Assembly (NCBI GenBank): GCA_963170055.1
Contig: CAUJGJ010000040.1
Location: forward strand, 226,801-290,800
DNA: 64,000 nt
Direction: 5' to 3'
Source: Halisarca cf. caerulea
Taxonomy: Eukaryota > Porifera > Demospongiae > Chondrillida > Halisarcidae
Numbering within the stretch: position 1 is the stretch's first letter; each line of letters begins with the position of its first letter. The position numbers and the translations under genes are program-made. Positions 37,301 through 48,700 of this stretch are shown one piece after another. The notes beneath the pieces are model-generated. The model worked only from the letters and a program-made list of their open reading frames with translations. It was not told where the DNA came from and did no database searches.

Positions 37301-39690
37301 TTACAACATGCTACTCAATCAGTACAGAGCATTGTGTGTGCTAAGCCACTGATGATTTGGTATGCCATGCTTTTGCTACTTCAACAATGTGTGGTTGAAT
37401 GGAACACTATTGAAAAGATATCTCCATGGCAGGTACCCCACATACTGGCTGGTGTTCAAAAGCCAATATCAGCGTCAGAGATGCTCAGAGAACTCTATTT
37501 TTTAGACCATATCAAATCTGAGTCACTCATCAATTCTTTTAGTTACAGAGGAAACACCAAATGCACACCATCTGAGTGCATCAAAAATGAAACAGAAATC
37601 TCACTTCTTCAGTTGCTGCTTGAAGCATTCTCTTGTATTCTTCCTTCTCTTGTTCAGCAATCTATCAGGTCATAAAAATATATGTAGTTTCAAGCAATTA
37701 CAACTGTCTAGGACATTGTACATATATATACATATACGTATATACCTGGAGTCTCTCCTCAATCTCATCAAGTTCCTGATGGTATTTTATTCTTTCCTGC
37801 TCCAGTGCACGCTTCTGCTGATAGACTTGCTTGAACTTCAATTCAAGACCTTCATAACTTTCTTTTGAAGATGTTAACTTGACCAATAATTCATCATTCT
37901 TAGATACAAATTCTTCACACTAAACATATACAGGAAATTTTTTTTATCAGATATAGCGGAACCTCTCTATAATGGACACTTTGGGAACTGAAAAACAATT
38001 TCCTAAACAGATGTTTCCACTATTCAGAGGTTATTATACGAATATACACAGTCACACCTGGTTTATCCAAAAACCCCATTTATCCGACACTCTGCTGTGA
38101 GTCACCATCACTACAATGTACAATTTACCCTGATTTATTCAACATCTAATTTATCACACACATTTTATGAGGAACAAACATGGTTGGGTAAACGAGGGCC
38201 TACCCTATAATAATATGCAGTTTCAGGACCTACAAAAACAGTCTGTTATAGAGAGGTTTCTGCCAACAGGGAGCTGGTTATAAGTGGCTATGCTGTACAT
38301 AGTTCATGGTATTCATAAGTATTGATGCACACATCCATATTTTATGTATAATAGAAATGCAAGTTGAATGCAGGAACATGAATGTACACAGTGTTCTCCC
38401 CAGATAAGGCATGTCGGCCTGACATGCCTTCTTTTCTTCCTAGTTTTTACAGAAGTGTACATCTATGGGCCTTTAGAGTATTTTTTAGGAGAACAAATCA
38501 TGCAAATGCCCAAACTTAAACTAAAATAACCTCCGCGAGTATTCTCCATTTTAATGTGATGACGTCATGATAATGTACTTCGTGCGACAGCAGGTGTTTT
38601 CGTGCTCAATTGGCGTCGCAAGCGTACGATCTTTAAGGATAAACATAATTTGATCGCTGACCTGAACCGTCCCGCATTTAGTGGAAGACTGGAAGCTGAG
38701 TCGACTGCATTTTTAGAGAAAAGAAGGCATTAAAATAGGAAAGGTTAGGTGAATGTCCCAGGTTGTTTGGTGAACACCCTAGCCCCCAGCAACTTGGGAC
38801 CCTTCTTTCTTTCAGCCAAACCCCTCCCCCTTATAATATGTACACTCAAGGTGACATGAACTTCAACATGCCTTAAAATATTTCTGGGGAGAACACCGGT
38901 ACATCATGTATATGAAACCATTTTGGTGGGCTTAACACATTGATAGTGTATAGATATCAACAGTAATCAGGCCTGTACGCGGGGGGAGGGTTCAGGGGGT
39001 TCGACTGAACCCCCCTTTTGTGCACACATTGAACTGTAAAAGTGTTTCCTTACTGACACAAGACAACCAAATCAAAATTCTACAATAATACTGAGGTTCT
39101 TAGATGCATAAGCAAGTGATGCAACAGGGTACAATGATTGCATCATGCTAAATTACATGAAACTGTAGAGAATATCTACGATGTAACCCTTGATGTAACC
39201 CCCTTTTAGTGAACCCTGTGTACAGGCCTGGCAATAAATGAAGACATTCTTACAACTGATACACTTATCTACATATGAACACCTGAGCTTTAGTATCTTC
39301 ACATAATTTAGCGAGGTCTCTATTCTTCTCCATCAAACACTGCTTCTCTGTTTCCAAGTCTACTGACTGCATAAAATATCAAGTATATATAACATAAAGT
39401 ACTAGTAGATGACACAAAACATGATCATAGTGTAAATCATACTGTCCAGGATGGACAATACAAGGGAAAAAAAGAAAAATTGCCTGATACAGAACGCCTT
39501 GATGTCCTTACATTTGGTATTGAATGTCATACACTAGCACTGTATTGTGTCAAAACAGGAATGCATGAGTACTTGCTAAGGATAAACAGAAGTAATCATT
39601 TACATACAGCATGTAGTGAAACTCGTTAATGCCTGCTATTCAACACTGATCTGAGTAAGTGTGCATGTGCATGTGTGTGTGTGTGTGTGT

Positions 39691-39751
<61 letters not shown>

Positions 39752-42700
39752 TGTGTGTGTATGTGTGTGTGTGTGTGTGTGTGTGTACTTTGAACAATAC
39801 AAACATTAGGCCGTGCAAAGTTAATTTTAAGTTTCTGGTCCCCTTCCTGGTCAACATTTTTTGGTGAAAAAGAAAAAAAATATTTTTTTTAAAAAAGAAT
39901 AGTCAGTTAGCATGCTGAGTTCAAACCCTGATCAAAATATTGTAATCAATCAAGTAAAGCATGTGTCTTCAGCGTGAACACATGAAAACCATTGTGTTAT
40001 TGTGGGACTAGTTGCTGTTTGGTTCCATACAGACATACACTCCCCATCTAATTGTGCTGTACAAGTTTGTATCATCTTTAAACTTGTTTCAATACAACAT
40101 TCTTGTTAGCATCAATAGCATCTGTTTACAGATATATGGAATATATTTCTCGATGACTAGATTGAAAAAAAATAAAAATAAAAACCCTGGTGGCCTGGTC
40201 AATTTTCAAAGATATCCAAGACCAGAAATATATTATTAACTTTGTGTGGCCTTAATATCTATTCATTTTATGGGTTGCCTGTACACTCAATCTGTATACT
40301 GTATATACATATATACAGTATAAACACACTTAAGCAACTAAATACAATTGATCTCCTACGCAAACTGAAGTACTTCACAATCAGATAAACTGCTGGTTAA
40401 AAATTGATAAGTTAAATCACAGATACAGTGTGCATCTCTGTACAGAGTATAGTATCTACTATAGGGTATAGGGTATAGGGTATTCTTATTTAACCTGGGG
40501 AACCTTTAGCCAGAGGCTACTGTAAGTGGCACCCAGAAAAGAAGAGGGAGAAAAGGCAAAAACAAAAACAACAAAGGGGGTGTATAAAGATTCAACAAAA
40601 AGAGTTCAAAGTTTTGCATTATGGTGAAATGACAATAGAATGAATAGATGAGCAAAAAATATAAATTTAGTGAGAGAGACATTAGTGAATGGAATAAATT
40701 CAATCTGTAATGAGATATGATCATTGGTGCATGAGTGTGAAAATAGTGTCTGATTGATGATATGTACAAAATCATATTGTCAATGAGTTATTCATTTAAA
40801 AAGTGATTTTCGCATAGTTTTGTGAACACCCGAAAGTCCGCACAGCATTGGATGTTATTTGGTAGTGATTGCCATAATGGTGCGCCAAAAAAACTAAATG
40901 CTTCTGGCCAAGGGAAGTATGAGAACGTGGAAAAAGGAAGGTTTAATTGTGAAGTAGAAGATGCTTTGAAGATAAGCACTTATAAACAGTTTGGGCCAAG
41001 TGTATTTTTTGTCTAGAACTAAGAGTTGAAACATAATATTATAATCTGCTAAGCTGCTATATAATTAGAAAATGTCATGAGTTGCATGTCACAAGTGCAT
41101 TCCACATACCTTTCTAGTTGCTAACTGAACCATTCCTTCACATTCCCTCTTTTCTCTTTCTGCAATCTATCAATTCATGCAAAAAAGAACAAACTGAATG
41201 AACTCAAGCACATGCATTAGGTGTCCTGAAAACACACAGTACCTGGAGTTTTTCCTCAATTTTATCAAGTTCTTGACTGTATTTAATTCTTTCCTGCTCC
41301 AGTGCATGCTTCTGCTGATAGACTTGCTTGAACTTCTCTTCAAGACTTTCATAACTTTCTCTTGAAGCGGTTAAGTTCGCCAGTAATTCCGCATTCTTAG
41401 TTACAAACTCTTTATACTATGTACACAGGAAATCACAAAGATTAAAAGTTAAGTAGTTTCTTCCTTTAATACTAATCAACATATATACAAATCCACATTA
41501 TGTGCAAATAGCAACGGAGTATACAGTATATACATATACGTATTTCAGTGCAACTGGACTTCTAAATCTGCGGGTCTATATACACATTAGTAGAGTGCAG
41601 ACAGTGATAGTATAAACTGAAGAAATTCTTACAAATGATATATCATCTACATATACACACCTGAGCTTTCATATCTTCATATAATCGAGCGAGGTCTCTA
41701 TTCTTCTCCATCAAACACTGCTTCTCCATTTCCCCGTCCACCAACTGTATGAACCAGTATGAGGTGAAATTACTTAAGAAGTGAATTACCGTATATGCTC
41801 TAATTTTTTGTCATTCCAATTATTCGTCATGGGCTCCAAAAGGGATAAAAAGCATTCTAATTGATGATGAAATAACATGTGTTCTAATCCTACGTCAGAG
41901 ACCCTAATTATTCGTCATGCAGGCTGGCCGCCTTCGTTCTGCCATTTGTTGTGCCATTGATATACCGTACTGGAGAAACCACTGTTCCTTTGTTTATATT
42001 CGTCATTTTTATTTCGTTCGAGTAATCGTCGAATCATGGAAGAAGATTTTCATTCACCACAGTTGCCTGATAGCCCGTCTATGTTGAATCCTTACCCTCA
42101 TCCAATACGTGTTTTGGAGTGAGGAATCTGATGATGCACGTTTTAGCAATTCAGATGTAAAGGTTGTAGACCTGACCGAAGAACCCCCACCAAAGAAGAA
42201 ATTGTTGACAAATTTCTTTCAACCTGTGACCGCTAAGTCAAATGAGATGCCTTACTTTCTACAGCGATACCGTCCCAAACCACCTGCCCCTCATACGCCT
42301 GGAGTATCAAACTAAGAGTTACAAAGGAAATGATGTAGAGATACCAGTAGAATATATTGCACACGTACCATTTTGACGTTCAAACGTAATAGGGTCTGAG
42401 ACATTTGGATTCCAAAATTCCTTGTATACGTGGTATCCTCGAATGGGCGCAACGATTCTCAAGCTAGAAACGGCCATTTTTCGATGGTTCTAATTTGCCG
42501 TCATCGATTCTAAATATTCGCCACCTTTCAGAAAACCTTGCAATTCCATTCTAAATAACGTTTTTTCCTGACAATTGCTCTGACGAAAAATTAGAACATA
42601 TACGGTAGAGTCAAATGGTCCCCTGTGATGCTCCTTCAAGTAGTCCATGCAAGTGCAAATTTCATCATATGTAAGTACTAATATCATTAAATAATAGCAT

Positions 42701-45700
42701 ACTATAAGAATATCCTTTAGTAATAGCTTCCGCCATGAAGGCACTCTTGAACTGGTTGCACAAGTCTATGAAGTAATTTACCAATGAGCACTGACTAGGC
42801 ATAAACAAACCTGTTATTTTGTAAAAAGTATATGTACATTTTGCATTTATTCTCTGTCCTCAGGAGATGTATCACAAATGAACCACAGTATCCTCTAAAA
42901 TTTGTGATTGCAAGCCAATTAAATGGTTTATGCCATATATAACACCACATAGTGGATATTTATCAAGGGGTAAAATATTTGTGGTTAGCATGGCTTGGAA
43001 GAGAACCACGAAATACATATTTACTCATGAAAGTGAAATATTACTGCAAGTTTTAATTCCTTCTGGCATAAACCACACATTATTTTCTACCACGAATAAG
43101 CATCCACAAACAAGCAATTCAAGTTTAAAAAACTCGTGAGCCGCCTACGGCCCTGGAAACTCGAATTGCTTGGAAATTGTCGTTATTGACTAAACTAACA
43201 CTTCAAAGAACTCTTCTGGTCTAAAAGACACTTTGCTGATGAAATCAGGAACAAACAAATGAATTTCACTGGAATATAGCCGAAAGATTTTGTACTGACT
43301 TAGTGTCCGCCATATTGTTGATATATATATATATATACATCGTTCCTGACGTTCTGGACACTTCTGGTCAAAGTAAAAATAATATAGGGGCCGCTGGAGG
43401 CAGCCCAAAAAATTTTCCCGTGAAAATACCCTCTATATGGTATATTTGTTGTGTGTATCATGTTGATGAAGAGACTGGGGATTGAAGATATTGGTTTAAT
43501 CAGCCACGATTATTGTCCAACAAAATTCATGATTATCATGATAATTGTACAACACCAGAATCCTAAAATATGTGTAAATGCAACAAATCTCGAAATTCAG
43601 GTATGGCTAGCCAAATATAATGCTGATACTTAAATTGGAAAGAGGAAATATGGACATATGCAACAACTATTCTGATAATCATGATCCAAAAATCACTGAT
43701 GATACGATTATCATTGGAAAAAAAACATTGCGATTATTATAATGATTGAAATATTACTCAACCCTAGTAAAGGACTAAAGTAGAAAGAAGTACTGTACAG
43801 TACTGTTACCTTTCAGTGTGGTACTAATGTATCCTGACAAATACTAAACCAAGGAGCTAAAATGTTAAATTAACAGTAGTTTTGCACAGAAAATGACTGG
43901 TGTGACAAGCTGCTATACCCAACACTGTAATATATGTATGTACATACACTATATGCAAATTTACAGCACTGTACTTCATTACAATTGACCAGTCATATCA
44001 CTTCACCTGTTGCTGCACTTTAGCAACAGTCTGCTGATGATTTTTCATGCCTGCATTCATTCTGGCTAGTAAGCCTTTGTAGTCAGAATGTGCTTGTTCC
44101 TTAGCTTCTGAAAGTGCATTCAGCTGAATGTGTGGAAAGTAAGCCACATGTTACTGTGAACAATTTCCATACACACTCGCAGATATCTACAGGGACTTAA
44201 TCAGCCCTGTCTATAATGAGTAGGTTCTATTCCTGACAATTACATATCTCACACCACCCACATGCACTACAGCAACAAAGAAACTAATAATGGGCTTAAT
44301 CAAAATCATTGAAGAAGGCTTACTATACCAGGGTTTCATTTAGAGAAATGGGCAAGGGGGGGCAAAACAATACTTACGAAAAACATGGGGGGTGGGTGGG
44401 GTGGGGGGACAAAGGGAGTGCGCACGCTAGCGTGCCTTCTAGGGGAGTATGGGGACATTTTGAATTTATACCCTAAGAGGTACATTCTCAGACTCATTTG
44501 TGGTTCTCAAATGACATGATGAGATGACTAGATTTCTAGTGCTGATCTGACCCTCAGCACCTACGCATAATATCAGGATTCTATCTAGGATTAACTTTTT
44601 TGGGGGAAGCTTCAGTATCACAGTTCATGTCTGCTGCACAAGACATGCCGATAGTTATATATGGACGTACATGGTATCCTAATGTATATATAAAACACAT
44701 GCAGTGCAGTGATGTAAGGATGTGCGGATATGTATGTAGTAGAGTCGTAGGGGTACATATATAGCTAGGGGGGTCTGGGGGCATGCTCCCCCAGGGAAAA
44801 TTTGAGTTTTTAGGTTATATAAGGTGGTATCTGAGGCCATTTTGGACCATTCAAGGTTGATTGTGGCTCAGAATTACTCTTTGACCTTGAAGAGATTGTA
44901 GATATGTGGAAGAGAAAACGTAGATTAAATGCTGTTTAGGTTTTAAAACACTACATTCTCCTTTTATACTCTGTATTTGTGTTGAGTTCAGTTCTGAATT
45001 CAAATTTACCTCTTGAACAAAAATAAGGCTAACCTAATTTCCAAGGGGGGGGGGGGGGGCTTAAATGAAACCCTGTATTCACTGTGACTTGTTTTCTTCC
45101 AATTAAAATGGTTTAATGGCATCAATTAATTTTAGATGTTTTATGGGGTGTACCTGGCTGCTAAAAAGTTTCAAAAGTTGCTTATTGTAAGCATAAACCA
45201 CTTGTAGGCATTAGGATGTTGATAAATCCTACAATACAACATTCAACCAGATATGCATGATTCTCAACCGTAATTTCTTGGATGGACAGTAAATAGGCTC
45301 TGCTGTAGTACTATGTGTACATACAGACCTAATGGGGTGCTGGCAAAACAGGTCAGATGTGTAAGTACCTCTATGATCATGTGTTCTCTTTCAGCAAATG
45401 TTTTTTCAGATTCACACTTGAGTCGTGAATTAGCTTTATTGAGATCCAGAACCTTCCAATAGAGAGAACAAGCTTGAAATTAAGTGCAATCAACTAGAAT
45501 AACAGCACATATTCAACCTCTTGTTGTGCTTCCTCCATTTTGCTTTGATACATGCTTGCCACATCCTCCATCTTCACCTTGAATTCACTTATATTGTTCC
45601 TAAGGTTTGCATTCTCATTTTCCATGTCTGATATCTACATACATACATCAATCAACAGAAAGTCTCATTTAAATTAGAATATCTCCTTACCTGCCTGTTA

Positions 45701-48700
45701 TTGTTGTACATAAAGAAACATTTAAGGTACCATACGAGTTGAAAGTTATGCTGTAGTTTTAGTTATGCTATTATGCTATTTAGAAGAAATTCGCATAAAT
45801 AAGAATCACACTATGTTTCATGTCTGATACCACACAATCCTGCATGTTAAGAAAATTGCAAAATTAAAAATCTCATAGTGTCTATGGTAGTCAAATAGTA
45901 CAACTTTAGTGCTGCATAACTTACCAATCCTACAGTACATACAAAATAGCACTTTACAGGTTCTTCAGTCACCACAAAATTCTCAGGATCATTAAACAAT
46001 AGCAATTGACAGGATAGTTACGCATGTACCTATGGGCCACCATTTGGGTGAAAACCTAAAAAATGGGATATTATATATATCAGGAAGTACGTATATATCA
46101 TATAGCTGGTTAATTTGGTAAGCAAATGAGCATATTACACATGCATCATTTTATTATGTCATGCAGCTTCAGCTTAGTGTGCTGCCTGCACACAATCGAA
46201 ATGTTTCAATTAGAAAGTTGTGTTTGAGGGCATCACATTTATAAAGAAGTTTGAAATACTACTCTACGAGAAAAATTGACATGCTGCTGTGACTCCAAGA
46301 ATACTGAGGGCCCATTTGCTGTTGCTGTGAAGCGCAGATCGATTGTAACCCATGCTTCTCGAATCATGTCTGCTGCATGTGCCCTATTCCTGGATAAGCA
46401 AAGAACAAGTAGTTGCACTGTCAGTGGATCACCAGTTCTTGTTGTTTCTCAGCTAATAATATTAATAGAGGCCAACTAATAAATTTTGGCAGAATAAAAT
46501 TTGGTGACTTGGTACAAAATTTGCCAATTCGCCAACTTAAAATCCTTGCATAAGTTTCCAGCTACGTATATGGTAGTACAGTATATTGATGGAAATATAA
46601 CATTGCTCCAGAGATATAATATATATCTCTGAGAATATAGCATATCTCTGGAAATATAACACATCTGATAAATAGCATATCTCCTGAACTATAGCATGTC
46701 ACTACTTGTGTACCTTCTGCTGCAGATTGTCAACAGATTCACATTCGTTTTCCATCATAGTATTCACTTCTGATTGCAAACTGTTACACTTTTGTACAAG
46801 ATCTGCTTTTTCTTGTCTGAGTTGAGACAGCTAATGGGAACATGTACATATAGTGGTCAATGGCATCCGCACTGATGTGATTAGTACCTGTCTGTGAGTT
46901 GCAATACTTACTTTGTCCTTCAAGCAAGAGTGGGCATCAATTAGTAATTCATACTGATGCTTAATTGATTCTCTTTCTTCTTCAACTTGACAAAGCTACA
47001 GACATGTGGAGATACACAGTTATGATTACAAATGTATGGCATTTATGCAGATAATACACATCCGTAGTACTAGCCTGTTTCCTACACTGCACTGAACAAG
47101 CTGTTCCCTTTAGGTTTATCTCTATTTCAGAGGGTTCACTGCATATCTTACTCACTGGCCTAACCCATGCTTGTTGAAGAAAATCAACGTGCTTGCTGAT
47201 CAAAAGCCATACAATTTCCAATTTTTATCGGGGGGGCACAACACCTGCCCACAAAGGAAGGCTTATGAGCTCCAGGTCAAAAAACGGAAGTACTGTATAG
47301 ATAACCAATGCAGTACTTGCAAGATGAAGAACATCACATACATACAGTACACATGCCCATCATGTGGCAGAACATGTCAACACAAAAGGCTGACCTATTT
47401 GTAGCCCCCAAACAAAAGTCACAACCCTGCTAAAACCAAACACAAATTTCCACAAACAAAAAAGTCGTCCTGAGATAATTTGAGTAGTTTTCTACAATAG
47501 CACTGTCACACCAAATCTTGTCCCCCCTAAAAGCTGTCCGGCGTGGGCGCTTATCACATACAAACTCCATACCGTCGAGGCGTTAGGGTTAAGGTTGGGT
47601 TAGGGTTTAGTATTGATGAAACGATAGGGGGACAACTTATGGCAGGGGACCATCCACGGCATTACAGCACTATTCGGCAGCAGGAGGCAGAAAGTGAGTT
47701 TTTATTTCTCTTTATAGTTGAATTGTAGTTTGCCTTTGTAAGGAATCTTTCGCCTAACACCAAAGTGCACAAATGTCCCTTTGCACCAATAGTAGCAAAT
47801 AGTACTGTAAATTTCAATGAGCACCTTCCAAGTAATTCACATCAAAAGTGACCTTTGGACCTGAAAAAAACACCTTCAAACAAAAACTAATCAACTGTAT
47901 GGATAGCTCAAACTGTCTCAGTTACCTTCACCACAGAAAAGAAACTTGCTACGCTTGTAATAAATAAACAACAAACAGAAAAAGGAATGCTACAGAAAAC
48001 ATAGATCCAACAATTAACACAAGACCAGTATTAAATATTTGACAGGTCAGTAACAACTTCACACTTTGAATATCTAAATTAGTAGTTAAGACATAGGCAT
48101 GAGGGCTTTATGGCATATAAAATGCCGAGTCCCAAGGGCCTATGTCTTAACTATTATAGCATCCATTCATGGACTTTAGGCAAGTGTTCTTGACTTTCAA
48201 GAATTTGATGAGGCAATATGAACACTAAATATTGAGTTTTCAAAGGGAATTGGTGGTAAGAATCCCCAAAGCAGACTTTCTCTACTACGATGCTGAGTTT
48301 GCTTCTCATGGTGGCAAAGATTGGCTTCTTTTCAGTTAGATTTATAGCATATTTCTTCAGAGAGCTCTTAGAGGAACATTGCAGCAAGGTATTTACCTGA
48401 AATCAAAGGTGTCCAAGTATAAACTCTCGGTGAGCTAGACGCCCATGTTTTATACATTATAAAATTGCTGTATAATCGTACAGTAACAGATGCTATCTAC
48501 AGATAAACCCTGCTACAAGAACAACCTCAATTACATCTATAGAAATTTCCAAAACATTGATCTCTAGTTTCTGAAAGATATTGTTGAAATGCTGCCATGG
48601 AAAAGGAATTATGAAGCAACACAAATCACTTGCAACATACTATGAATTTGTTTGTACCTTTTCTTTAGTTTCTTCTACGTGAATCTTTTGCTCCTCAAGG

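Larger units (their letters stand above)
34506..46995 (-). other. Kinesin coiled-coil exons in duplicated modules
   Basis: Phase-0 exons of only a few sizes recur: 84 bases (28 aa), 117 (39 aa), 174 (58 aa) and 57 (19 aa). The trio 84-174-57 at 41744-41110 is repeated at 39366-37605 with high identity ([35 protein letters not shown]). A third, diverged 174/57-like pair (186 and 57) lies at 35664-34638 ([27 protein letters not shown]). The coil therefore grew by tandem duplication of exon blocks. 28 residues is four heptads, so added modules keep coil register. Confidence 0.85.

Noticed and set aside
48154..48387. Minus-strand open frame between kinesin exons
   Set aside because: No acceptor or donor pair gives phase 0 with the neighbouring coiled-coil exons, it has no coiled-coil character, and it begins in a MITE.
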